Origin: an uncultured Chloroflexota bacterium
GTDB lineage: Bacteria; Chloroflexota; UBA11872
Direction of reading: 5' to 3'
Assembly: GCA_958296175.1 (NCBI GenBank)
Contig: OY282448.1
Location: 434,001-498,000 of the forward strand
DNA: 64,000 nt
Shown: in pieces, positions 29,029 to 37,512 of the stretch
How the letters are laid out: every line of letters begins with the position of its first letter
Position numbering within the stretch: the stretch's first letter is position 1
Translations under genes and position numbers: made by a program
Notes under the pieces: generated by a model
Database searches by the model: none
What the model was told of the DNA's origin: nothing
Seen by the model: only the letters and a program-made list of their open reading frames with translations

Positions 29029-29334
29029 ATGCGCAGCAGCGTTGTCGCTTTGGGCGACCATGGGACAGTGTATGCAACCCGGTCGCAGGCGCGCCGAATT
29101 GTGGCGAGCGCGTTTCGGGGACAGGACGGTGGGTCCAACGAAATGGTGCTCGACCTCGAGCGCGTGGCGCTGGCGAGCCCTTCATTCCTGGACGAGTTCA
29201 TCGGGGCGATGGCCGGCGCCTGGCCGGGCGCTGGGCTGGTGGTGACGGGGCAGGAGCCTCTGGTCAGCAAAACCGTGGCGCTGGCCAAGCGCCGCGGGCT
29301 GCGCACGCGCGCGTCGCCGTCCGCGGCGCCCTAA
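29029..29334 (+). CDS. DUF4325-like STAS-related protein, partner of the STAS-HATPase protein
   Basis: 101 residues from ATG 29029, chosen because GGAGG lies 8 bases upstream; ATG 29014 is in frame but lacks a site. The pattern 'G.vyaTR.qArri' (TVYATRSQARRIVASAF), then 'vlDle.V..aspSFldEf' (VLDLERVALASPSFLDEFIG) and a basic C-terminus match the DUF4325 STAS-like family. Such proteins are commonly paired or fused with HATPase proteins, suggesting a partner-switch signalling pair. A possible -10 (TACAAT, 28997-29002) lies upstream. Its last 71 bp overlap the convergent helicase gene. Confidence 0.65.
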   Translation: MRSSVVALGDHGTVYATRSQARRIVASAFRGQDGGSNEMVLDLERVALASPSFLDEFIGAMAGAWPGAGLVVTGQEPLVSKTVALAKRRGLRTRASPSAAP

Positions 29335-32125
29335 CCGCCGGCGCACGCAGCCCTCGATCTCCACACCACACGCCTGCCCTGCCCGCGGCGGCGGGTTCGA
29401 TGGAATCGGGGGGCGGGGTGGGTGGGTGCTGGGTGGGGGGCGTGTCTTGGGTGTAGGTGCAGGGTGGAATGTCTCGATAGCGGTTGCAGCCGTAAAATGG
29501 GCCAAAGCGGCCGTGCACGCGGATCAACGCGCCATAGCGGCAGCGCGGGCACTTGTAGGCAGGGCCGGCGGCGCACGCGGCGTTTGTGCACTGGACGCTG
29601 GCGCCGGTGTGCAGCAGGTAGCCGGCGCGGCATTCGGGGCAGGCGGGCGCCGTGTAGGTGCAGTTTGGCCAGCTGAGACAGCGCAGAGTCCTGGCGCTCT
29701 GGGAGGTGACCAGGCGGGCTTTGCAGCAGGGACAGGCCGCGCCCTCGACAGGTTCGCCGAGCAGCCGTACCTGGGCGGAAGACGCACGGGCAAGTTCCAC
29801 GACAAACGGTGATGGACGGCTCGGGTCGGTGATCAAGAAAACTCCGCGCCGGCCGCGGGTCAGCGCTACGTAGAACAACCGCCGTTCTTCCTCGTGCGCA
29901 AAATCCCCCAGCGGCGGCGCCGCGAGGTCCAGCAACGGATCGTCCTCGATCCCGGACGGGAATCCGTAGCGGTCGTCGATCAAATCCAGCACGACGGCAT
30001 AGTCCGCCTCGAGGCCTTTGGCGCGGTGGACGGTGCTGAACCGCACGTGCAACCCCGAGTGGCTGACCGCGCGGGGATTTAAGAGATTCTGGCTGTTTCG
30101 ATAGCGGCCCAACACCAGGACGGACGTTTGCGCGTCCGGCGCGGCGGCGGCCGCGATGGCGTCGAGCGCGTCCGCCAGTCCCTGACGTTCGGTCGCACGG
30201 TCTCTGCGGTCGGCGTCCGACGCCAGCTCCGCCGCGATGATCGTGACGCCGTGGTCGTCGGCGCCGGGCGCCGGGCGCATCTTGCGCTGCGTCTGCATGG
30301 GGTTGCTGCGGATGAAGCGGGTCGCAGGGTCGAGGACGCCGCGGCCAAACCTGAAGGTCTGCGACAGTTCGCGCTGCTCCGTGTGCCCCAGATGCTCGCC
30401 CGCGCCGCGCACGAGCCGCACGTCGCTGCCGGCAAAGCGGTAGATCGACTGCCAGTCGTCGCCGACCACGGTGCAGGCGGCGCCCGGCCCCAGCAGCGCG
30501 GCCAGCAGGGTGATCCGACCGGCGGAGATGTCTTGAAACTCGTCCACCAGCACGTAGCGGTAAGGCGAGGTCCAGCTCCCATCCGTCAGATGCTCGCATG
30601 CGATCCTGATGAGATCTTCGAAGTCGACCTGCCCGCTTGTGCGCAGCTCCTGCTCGTAGATGATTTCGATGGCTTGGAACAGGGCGAGGAACGCCGCGGC
30701 GCGGGCAGCTTCGGCGAAACTCCTGGACCGTGCATGCAGCGTCGTCCATGACACCATACTCGTCTTCTTATGGCGCAGAAACGAACGCAACAACGGGGTA
30801 ACGCCCGAAACGTCAATCGCGCGGTCGAGCTTGGCCAGCAAGGTTTCGTACGGCACGGGTTCGAGCATGACGCCCTGCGCCTGGAGCTGCTGCTGGAGCG
30901 ACGGGAGCAGCGAGCCGCCCCGGGTCTGCCAGCTATAGGTTTCCAGTAGGACGGTTCCGTGGCGCTGGTGCAGTTGGCGCTTCCAGACCACGCCCTGGCC
31001 GTACTCTTCACAGGCCGCTTCGCCCCAGTCCCGCGGCGGCGACCCGTTGGCGTCCAGGGCGAAATGCTCGACGTAGATTGGCCAGCGCCGCCCGGATTCG
31101 CCCCCGCCGCCGGCGGCGGGGATGGTGAAGTCTGGCTGATACTGCTGCCGGGCCGCGGTTGCCGTCGGATAGTCGTACGGCCGCTCGTATTCGTAGGCGA
31201 CGCCGTGGCGCGCCAGGAAGTTGGCGATGCGCAGTTCTTCGAAACTTTTCACGACCTCGCCGTTGAGGGTGAGGAGTTTGTTGTTGCGCACGTAGTCAAA
31301 ATATTCGTGCATCGTCTTGAATTCGAACGGCGAGCGGTGGGGATGGCGAAGGTCCGTCAGAAATTCGAACGCTGGCAAGGGAAGGGACGCTGCGTTCCCG
31401 AGCATGTCATGCAATGCTCGGTCGATGAATATCTGCCACGCCACGTCATCGGAAAGTTTCGAGATGCTGGGCGCAGCGCTTGCGACCTCGGCCATGACCC
31501 GCCGCGTGAACGCGTGGAAGGTAAACACGTGCGCCGACAGATTGTCGGACAGCCGGGAGCGCAGTTCCTGGGCGGCGTCGCGGTTGAACGCCAGCAGCAG
31601 GATTTCGTCCGGCTGCGCCAGGCCCTGGCGAATCAGCCAGGCGGCCTTGCCCGCCATCAGGCTGGTTTTACCGCTCCCGGCGCCGGCCAGCACCAGAAGG
31701 GCGTCTTCGTCGGTCGCGATCGCCTGGGCCTGTTCGTCCGTCAGGTCGTGGCCCAACGCCTGCCGCACGGTTGCGCGCACGGCGGGCGCCGTGCGTTCCA
31801 CGTAGCGGGCGTTGGCCTGGCGCCGCCGCCGCTCGAACCCGCCGCCGGCCAGCGGCGTCAGCTCCTGCAGCGCGCGTAGGGCGTCGGGCGCAAAGCTCTT
31901 GCGCAGCTTCGCGGCGTCTGCCAGCAGCGGCTCGATCTGGGAGGCGCGTTCCCGTGTGAGGGAGTGGCGCACGTAGCGCTCGCCGCGGAGGAACTGGCGC
32001 AGGTCGCGCTGCAAGGCGAGCAGGCGCAACGCCAGGGCGGCCGCAGCCGCGCGCCGCTCCCGGCGCGCGTGCGCCCACATGCGCATGGCGCCAACGCCGC
32101 CCGCGGCCGCCAGCACGCCCAGCAC
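29264..32125 (-). CDS. Superfamily I (UvrD/HelD-like) helicase with nuclease-like insertion and three zinc ribbons
   Basis: 953 residues from GTG 32125; no ATG is available upstream and a later ATG at 32086 is possible. The N-terminal ~40 residues are hydrophobic then basic. Helicase motifs: Walker A AGAGSGKT (147-154), motif II LVDEFQD (526-532), motif III GDDWQSIYRFAGSD, motif V VHRAKGLEADYAVVL and motif VI FYVALTRGRRG. Residues ~285-400 form an insertion with SFEELRIANFL, QPDFTIP and YVEHF, a PD-(D/E)XK-like arrangement. The C-terminus has three four-cysteine ribbons of topoisomerase type (CPCC..C..C; CPEC..C..C; CPRC..C..C). It probably unwinds, and perhaps cuts, DNA in repair or defence. 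The stop falls inside the convergent DUF4325 gene. Confidence 0.82.
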   Translation of the reverse strand: MLGVLAAAGGVGAMRMWAHARRERRAAAAALALRLLALQRDLRQFLRGERYVRHSLTRERASQIEPLLADAAKLRKSFAPDALRALQELTPLAGGGFERRRRQANARYVERTAPAVRATVRQALGHDLTDEQAQAIATDEDALLVLAGAGSGKTSLMAGKAAWLIRQGLAQPDEILLLAFNRDAAQELRSRLSDNLSAHVFTFHAFTRRVMAEVASAAPSISKLSDDVAWQIFIDRALHDMLGNAASLPLPAFEFLTDLRHPHRSPFEFKTMHEYFDYVRNNKLLTLNGEVVKSFEELRIANFLARHGVAYEYERPYDYPTATAARQQYQPDFTIPAAGGGGESGRRWPIYVEHFALDANGSPPRDWGEAACEEYGQGVVWKRQLHQRHGTVLLETYSWQTRGGSLLPSLQQQLQAQGVMLEPVPYETLLAKLDRAIDVSGVTPLLRSFLRHKKTSMVSWTTLHARSRSFAEAARAAAFLALFQAIEIIYEQELRTSGQVDFEDLIRIACEHLTDGSWTSPYRYVLVDEFQDISAGRITLLAALLGPGAACTVVGDDWQSIYRFAGSDVRLVRGAGEHLGHTEQRELSQTFRFGRGVLDPATRFIRSNPMQTQRKMRPAPGADDHGVTIIAAELASDADRRDRATERQGLADALDAIAAAAAPDAQTSVLVLGRYRNSQNLLNPRAVSHSGLHVRFSTVHRAKGLEADYAVVLDLIDDRYGFPSGIEDDPLLDLAAPPLGDFAHEEERRLFYVALTRGRRGVFLITDPSRPSPFVVELARASSAQVRLLGEPVEGAACPCCKARLVTSQSARTLRCLSWPNCTYTAPACPECRAGYLLHTGASVQCTNAACAAGPAYKCPRCRYGALIRVHGRFGPFYGCNRYRDIPPCTYTQDTPPTQHPPTPPPDSIEPAAAGRAGVWCGDRGLRAPAVRAPRTATRACAARGAWPAPRFC

Positions 32126-32370
32126 AACGCCGAGCAGCGGCCATGCGGCGGTCAGATCGCTTGCAGACCCGATGGGAAACCCCTCGCGTAGTCGACGACG
32201 CCTGCGGGCCGTCGGCCGCCGTGCGCGGCCGCGCCTGCAACGCTCGTCGGCTGCCGGCGCTCGACGAACGTCAAGCGTACATCACCGCGGTCCAACCTGC
32301 CGCGAACGTGTACCACCGGCCGGCGGCGGAGCTTGGATGGAAAGGACCGTCCGTCGGGGTCGGGCGGACG

Positions 32371-34266
32371 TTAGGACGACGCGGACGCCTGGGGGCCGGT
32401 TCCGCGGGCGTAGCGGCCCAGGGCCATGAGGGGGAACACCAGGCGGTAGAGGTGGTAGTTGATGTAGAAGGCGCCGGGGAAGCCGGTGCCGGTGTAGAGG
32501 TCTTCGTCCCAGGTTCCGTCGGGGCGCTGGGTATCGACCAGGAACTGCACGCCGCGCTGGACTGCTGGCCCGCGGTCGCCGGCGGCCAGCAGGGCCAGCA
32601 GCGCCCAGGCCGTTTGCGAGGCGGTGCTCTGGCCGCGCCCGGCCCAGGCGGGGTCGTCGTAGGAGCGCATGTCTTCGCCCCAGCCGCCGTCGTGGTTTTG
32701 ATGCGCTGCCAGCCAGTGCACGGCGCGGCGCATGGCCGGGTCGGAGGGGGAGGCGCCGGCGGCGGCCAGCGCGGGAAGCGCCGCGCCCAGGCCGTAAACA
32801 TAGTTGGCGCCCCAGCGGCCGAACCAGGCGCCGTCGGCTTCCTGCTCGCGCCGCAGCCAGGCCAGGCCGCGGCGCGCCGCGCGGGTGTGCAGCGCGTCTT
32901 CGGCGGCCAGGAACTCCAGCGCGTGGGCGGTCACGTCGGCCGAGGGCGGGTCGACGACCGCGCCGAAGTCGCAGAAGGGCGGCTGGCAGCACAGCTCGTT
33001 GACGTTGTCGGCGTCGAACGCGCCCCAGCCGCCGTCGGCCGACTGCATGCCCTCGACCCAGCCGCGCGCCCGCTGCAGGGCGGCCTCCAGGCGGTCGGGG
33101 TTGGGGTGCGCCACGCGGCGCAGCGCCAGTCCAACCACGGCGGTGTCGTCCACGTCGGGATAGTTGACGTTGGCAAACTCGAAGGACCAGCCGGACGGCG
33201 TCAGGTCGGGCCGCCGCACCGCCCAGTCGCCGCGCACGCGCACTTCCTGGTCGAGCAGCCAGTCGGCCGCGCGCACCAGCGCGGGGTCGTTGGCGGGCGC
33301 GCCCGCGTCGGCCAGCGCCAGCAGCGCCAGGGCGGTGTCCCACACGGGCGACTGGCAGGCTTCCAGCCGCCGACCTGCGTCGTCGTCGATCGTGAAGGCG
33401 TCCAGCCCCTCCAGGGCGCGCACGATCACCGGGTGATCGAGGGGATAGCCGCGCAGGGTCAGGGCGAGGATGGAGTTGACCCAGGGAGGCTGAATCCCGC
33501 CCCACGACCCGTCGCGTTCTTGCCGCCGCACGATCCAGGCTTCGGCGCGGTCCAGCGCGGCGGCGCGCAGCCAGCCGAGCGGGCGTTTTTCGTAGCGCCG
33601 CAGGATGAGGTCGAGCCAGCCGAACAGGCCGCGCCAGCTTCCGAACGACCGCTCGACCCGCGGCATGCGGTGGGTGCGCAGTTCGTCGAGGGGAAACGGC
33701 GCGGCGCGCACGGGTTTGTGCGCGCGCACGATGGTGAGCGCCGCGATGGTCTGCCGCGCCCAGCAGCCGAAGTCGTAGATATTGAGCGGGACCCAGGCGG
33801 GCAGCAGCAGCAGCTCCGGCGGCAGCGCGGGCGTGTCGTCCCACGACCACCAGCCGTTGAGCGCCAGCCACATGTGCGTGAACACGCGGGCGGCTTCCAG
33901 GCCGCCGTTGGCGGTGACCCAGGCCGCGGCGCGGCGCATGTGCTCGGCCTGCGGAGCGTCGCCAACCAGCCGCAGCGCCGCGTAGGCCTCCACGGTGGTG
34001 GACAGGTCGGGCGTGCCCTGGTGAAAGTTAGCCCAGGCGCCGCCCGGCTGCTGGCGCGAGCGAATCCAGCGCGCGGTGCGCTGGGCCTGGCCGGGGTCCA
34101 GGATGCCCAGGCAGCGGCGCAGGAAGATGTCTTCGGCCTCGATGGTGACGTTGGTTTCCAGCTCGCCCTTCCACCAGCCGGCCGGGTCTTGCAGGCCGCG
34201 CAGGTGGTCGCTGGCGGCGGCGATGGCGCGCAGGGCCGCCGGACGGGCGTCGACCGCGGTCGTCAT
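32371..34266 (-). CDS. shc: Squalene-hopene cyclase
   Basis: 631 residues from ATG 34266, which overlaps the hpnE stop as ATGA. It cyclises squalene to hopene/hopanol at the membrane. The catalytic acid motif is DVDDTA at 371-376, matching the bacterial DxDD. Several QW repeats are visible (for example QPGGAWANF, RDGSWGG, ADGGWGAFD, HDGGWGED, PDGTWDEDLYTGTGFP). The substrate-channel region WVPLNIYDFGCWARQT and the C-terminal FYINYHLYRLVFPLMALGRY are family-typical. It is the last gene of the hpnC-D-E-shc operon. Confidence 0.96.
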   Translation of the reverse strand: MTTAVDARPAALRAIAAASDHLRGLQDPAGWWKGELETNVTIEAEDIFLRRCLGILDPGQAQRTARWIRSRQQPGGAWANFHQGTPDLSTTVEAYAALRLVGDAPQAEHMRRAAAWVTANGGLEAARVFTHMWLALNGWWSWDDTPALPPELLLLPAWVPLNIYDFGCWARQTIAALTIVRAHKPVRAAPFPLDELRTHRMPRVERSFGSWRGLFGWLDLILRRYEKRPLGWLRAAALDRAEAWIVRRQERDGSWGGIQPPWVNSILALTLRGYPLDHPVIVRALEGLDAFTIDDDAGRRLEACQSPVWDTALALLALADAGAPANDPALVRAADWLLDQEVRVRGDWAVRRPDLTPSGWSFEFANVNYPDVDDTAVVGLALRRVAHPNPDRLEAALQRARGWVEGMQSADGGWGAFDADNVNELCCQPPFCDFGAVVDPPSADVTAHALEFLAAEDALHTRAARRGLAWLRREQEADGAWFGRWGANYVYGLGAALPALAAAGASPSDPAMRRAVHWLAAHQNHDGGWGEDMRSYDDPAWAGRGQSTASQTAWALLALLAAGDRGPAVQRGVQFLVDTQRPDGTWDEDLYTGTGFPGAFYINYHLYRLVFPLMALGRYARGTGPQASASS

Positions 34267-35621
34267 GCCGCCTCGACCTCGGGCAGGCCGCGGTGCAGCC
34301 CGCGCGCCAGCAGCACGGCGCGCGCCGCCTGGCGGCCGCTGCGCACCGCGCCTTCCATGGTTGCGGGCCAGCCGGTGTCGGTCCAGGCGCCGGCCAGGGC
34401 GATGCGCGGGTCGGCGGTGACGACGCGCGGGCGCAGGCGCAGCGCGCCGGGCGCGGCGCGAAACGTGGCGCGGTGGTCGCGCGTGGCGGCAACGTCGATC
34501 ACGCGCGCCTCCCGCGCCCGCGGGAACAGCCGCGCAAGCTCGGGCAGGAAAGCCTCGCGCAGGGCCTGGGTGGACTGGTCGGCGTATGCCTGGGCGCCGG
34601 ACAGGGAAACCGCCAGGCACTGGCCCTCGGCCGCGCCGGCCGCCTCGGTGCGGTCGAAGACCCATTGCAGCGGTGTGCCGATGCCGGCGGCGAACGCGTG
34701 GGGCATGACGGGGCGGTCGTAGAACACGTGCAGATTGACTATAGGGCTGTGGCCGAGGCGGGCAAAATCCGGAGCGCCGGCGCGCACGTCGGCGGGCAGC
34801 AGCGCGGCCGCCTGGTCGTGCGGCACGGCCAGCACCAGGGCCGCGGCCGGCAGCGCCGCCTGGCCAAGCCGCAGCCGCAGGTCGCCGCCGGTCGGCCGCT
34901 CGATGGCCGCCAGCGGGGCGTTCAGGCGCACCTCGACCCCCGCCGCGTCCAGCGCCGCCGCCGCGCGCGCGCCGTGCGCCTGGCCCAGCGGCACCGCGGC
35001 GTAGCCGATATCGGCCGCCGCGGCGTTCGTCAGCAGGCCGGTTTGGAAGACCATGGCGCCCTGCCAGAGCGAGGCCTGGTTGGCGGGCAGGTTGAGCGTG
35101 GGCAGCGCGATCAGGTCCCAGAGCGCCTCCAGCGCCTGGGGCGACGCGCCGCGTTCGCGCAGCCAGCCGCCCAGCGTGCGGTCGTCCAGATCGCGCCGCC
35201 CCAGGTCGAGCCGCGCCAGCGCCGCCGCCGTGCGCGCCGCGGCGAGTTTGTCCCGCCAGCCGAGATGGCGGTAGGCCGCCAGGCCGCGCGTCAGGTGCAG
35301 GGGGGCGGGCAGCGGGGCGCGCCGCAGGCGGCTGAGACCGCGCACGGGGTGGATGACCGGAATGTCGAGCCGCGCTTGCAGCGTCACCAGACTGCTCGAG
35401 CCGATGCGCTCCAGCAGCGCGCGGTAGGCCGTGCAGCAGCGCAGGAAGACGTGCTGGCCGTTGTCCAGCCAGTGGCCGTTGCGCTGGAACGAATAGGTGG
35501 CGCCGCCCAGACGTCCGCGCGCTTCCAGCAGCGTGACCGGCGCACCTGCATCGGCCAGGGCAAGCGCGGCGCTTATGCCGGCCAGCCCGCCGCCCGCCAC
35601 GACGACCCGCGGCTGGTTCAC
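34263..35621 (-). CDS. hpnE: Hydroxysqualene dehydroxylase HpnE
   Basis: 452 residues from GTG 35621 (VNQPRVVVAGGGLAGISAAL), overlapping the hpnD stop as GTGA. The FAD-binding dinucleotide motif VVVAGGGLAGISAALALADAG is followed by LLEARGRLGGATYSF, as in phytoene-desaturase-like amine oxidoreductases. HpnE features include the HWLDNGQHVFLRCCTAY segment and the C-terminal LAGAWTDTGWPATMEGAVRSG FAD site. HpnE reduces hydroxysqualene to squalene. Both ends overlap neighbours by 4 bp, indicating translational coupling. Confidence 0.93.
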   Translation of the reverse strand: MNQPRVVVAGGGLAGISAALALADAGAPVTLLEARGRLGGATYSFQRNGHWLDNGQHVFLRCCTAYRALLERIGSSSLVTLQARLDIPVIHPVRGLSRLRRAPLPAPLHLTRGLAAYRHLGWRDKLAAARTAAALARLDLGRRDLDDRTLGGWLRERGASPQALEALWDLIALPTLNLPANQASLWQGAMVFQTGLLTNAAAADIGYAAVPLGQAHGARAAAALDAAGVEVRLNAPLAAIERPTGGDLRLRLGQAALPAAALVLAVPHDQAAALLPADVRAGAPDFARLGHSPIVNLHVFYDRPVMPHAFAAGIGTPLQWVFDRTEAAGAAEGQCLAVSLSGAQAYADQSTQALREAFLPELARLFPRAREARVIDVAATRDHRATFRAAPGALRLRPRVVTADPRIALAGAWTDTGWPATMEGAVRSGRQAARAVLLARGLHRGLPEVEAA

Positions 35622-36454
35622 GCGCCGGCGAGACTGCGGGCGGCCACCAGGGCTTTTTCCCAGACGGGCAGCGCCACGCGCCCGCGCAGCACCGCGGCCG
35701 GGTCCCGCTCGATGCGCCGCAGGATGCGGCGGTAGATGCCCGCCATTGCCCCGGCGCAGGCGGCGCTGCGCGGGTCCAGCATGGGCAGCAGCAGCAAGCC
35801 CTGGTCGAACCATTGCCCGGCGCGCGCCGTCTGGAACCGCATCAGCTCGGCAAAGCCGGCGCCGGGCTCGGCGTCCAGGCGCAGCGTGCACTGGAAGCGG
35901 GTCAAGTCGTCCAGCGGCAGGTACACGCGCCCGGCCTGCAGATCCTCGCGCACGTCGCGCAGGATGTTGGTGAGCTGCAGGGCCACGCCCAGCGCGTCGG
36001 CGCGCGGGGCGGCGCGTTCCAGGTCGCTTGCGCCGAAGATGCCCAGCGACAGCCGCCCGATCGTCCCCGCCACGCGGCGGCAGTAGACGACCAGATCGTC
36101 GAACGTCTGGTAAGTCACGCCTTCCACGTCCATCTCCACGCCGTCGATCAGCTCGCCAAACGCTTCCAGCGGGATGGGGAACCGCTGGGCGGCGTGGCCG
36201 AGCGCGGTCAGCACGGGGTCGGCGGCCGAGCTTCCAATGTCGGCCAGCCGTGCGCGGGACTCGGTCAGGCGGCGCGCTTTGTCCGCCAGCGCCAGATTGC
36301 CGTCGCCAACGTCGTCGACCTCGCGCGCGAAGGCGTAGACCGCGCACAGGGCGCGCCGTTTGGGCGGCGGCAACAGCCGAATGCCGTAATAAAAATTGCC
36401 GGCGCGCGCGCGGGTCACGTGCTCGCAGTGCGCGTAGGCCGCCTCGACCTGCAC
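35618..36454 (-). CDS. hpnD: Presqualene diphosphate synthase HpnD
   Basis: 278 residues from GTG 36454, with AGGTGG 10 bases upstream. Squalene/phytoene synthase fold: the first aspartate motif region is AREVDDVGDGN, and the second substrate-binding region is QLTNILRDVREDLQAGRVYLP, the conserved 'D...D' signature. HpnD condenses two farnesyl-PP to presqualene diphosphate. In C/D/E systems this is the first step to squalene. It sits 20 bp after hpnC and overlaps hpnE. Confidence 0.92.
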   Translation of the reverse strand: MQVEAAYAHCEHVTRARAGNFYYGIRLLPPPKRRALCAVYAFAREVDDVGDGNLALADKARRLTESRARLADIGSSAADPVLTALGHAAQRFPIPLEAFGELIDGVEMDVEGVTYQTFDDLVVYCRRVAGTIGRLSLGIFGASDLERAAPRADALGVALQLTNILRDVREDLQAGRVYLPLDDLTRFQCTLRLDAEPGAGFAELMRFQTARAGQWFDQGLLLLPMLDPRSAACAGAMAGIYRRILRRIERDPAAVLRGRVALPVWEKALVAARSLAGA

Positions 36455-36474
36455 GGTTACCCGTCCACCTGCGT

Positions 36475-37383
36475 CTACCAGTCCAGGAGCAGCCGCAGCG
36501 TGCGCGCGGCGGCGCGGGCCGTGCCCGGCAGGCCGGGGCGCGGGGATTGGGTCAGCACGTCGAACTCTGCGCCGCGGATGGCGCGCAGCGCCGCGCGGCC
36601 GCCTTCGATGAACGCGCCCACGGCCAGCGCGCGCGCGCCGCGAAACGTGCGCACCAGCGGCGCGCCGCGCTCGAAGAAGCGTTCGGCCCGCTCGACCTCG
36701 AAGCGCATGAGCGCGCGGAACGCGCGCGTCGGCCGCCGCTGGGCGATGTCGTCCACGGAACAGCCGAATCTGGCCATATCCTCCTGCGGCAGGTAGACCC
36801 GCCCCATGGCCTGGTCCTCGGCCACGTCTTGCCAGTGCTCGGTCAGCTGCAGCGCGGTGCAGACGTGGTTGGACAGCCACACGCGCTCGGGCGCGGCGGC
36901 CTCGAACACGTGCAGCACCAGCTGGCCCACCGGGTTGGCCGACAGGGCGCAGTAAGCCCGCAGCTCGTCGAAGGTTGCGTAGCTGGCCACGCGCTGATCC
37001 TGCCGGTTGGCCTGGATCAAGGCGCGAAACGGCGCGTCGGGGATGTCGTAGCGCAGCACCGTGGGCGTCAGCCGCCGCATGACCGCGTGGCTGGGCAGGC
37101 CGCCGGCGTACACCGCGTCCACTTCGCCCTCCAGCCAGTCGAGCAGCGCCAGGCGGTCGCCGTGCGCGTAGTCGCCCAGCTGGTCCGTCAGCCGGGCAAA
37201 GCCGTAGATATGGCGCAGATGCCGCCGCAGATCGCCCGGCAGGGCGAGCGAGGCCACGGGAAAGTTCTCGCCGCCGGCGCGTTGCATGACGGCCGCCAGG
37301 GCGGGAACGCCCGCCGGCGGCGGGGCGTTCGCCCCGGCGCCGCGCCGCGCGCGAGCCGCGGCCGCGCCCACCCGTGCACGCAT
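36475..37383 (-). CDS. hpnC: Hydroxysqualene synthase HpnC
   Basis: 302 residues. Diverged squalene/phytoene synthase with HpnC hallmarks: NFPVASLALPGDLRRHLRHIY near residue 40, DQLGDYAHGDR as the first acidic motif, and QLTEHWQDVAEDQAMGRVYLP as the second. HpnC converts presqualene diphosphate to hydroxysqualene for HpnE. It is the first gene of the hopanoid operon, 129 bp after the sulfatase gene on the same strand. The N-terminal ~25 residues are Arg/Ala-rich and may be over-called. Confidence 0.9.
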   Translation of the reverse strand: MRARVGAAAARARRGAGANAPPPAGVPALAAVMQRAGGENFPVASLALPGDLRRHLRHIYGFARLTDQLGDYAHGDRLALLDWLEGEVDAVYAGGLPSHAVMRRLTPTVLRYDIPDAPFRALIQANRQDQRVASYATFDELRAYCALSANPVGQLVLHVFEAAAPERVWLSNHVCTALQLTEHWQDVAEDQAMGRVYLPQEDMARFGCSVDDIAQRRPTRAFRALMRFEVERAERFFERGAPLVRTFRGARALAVGAFIEGGRAALRAIRGAEFDVLTQSPRPGLPGTARAAARTLRLLLDW

Positions 37384-37512
37384 CAGGCGGCCCGCGCCGT
37401 CATCGTCGTTCTCCTAGGTTCGAGGCCCGGCCGCCCCGCGCGCGGCCGTCCGAACGGCGCCTCGACGTGGGCCGCCCCGCGCCGCCGATCCGTCCGTCCA
37501 GCCGCCATCTGG

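Noticed and set aside
32143..34722. 859-residue plus-strand frame opposite shc
   Set aside because: It is antisense shadow of squalene-hopene cyclase; composition is that of a GC-rich mirror frame.
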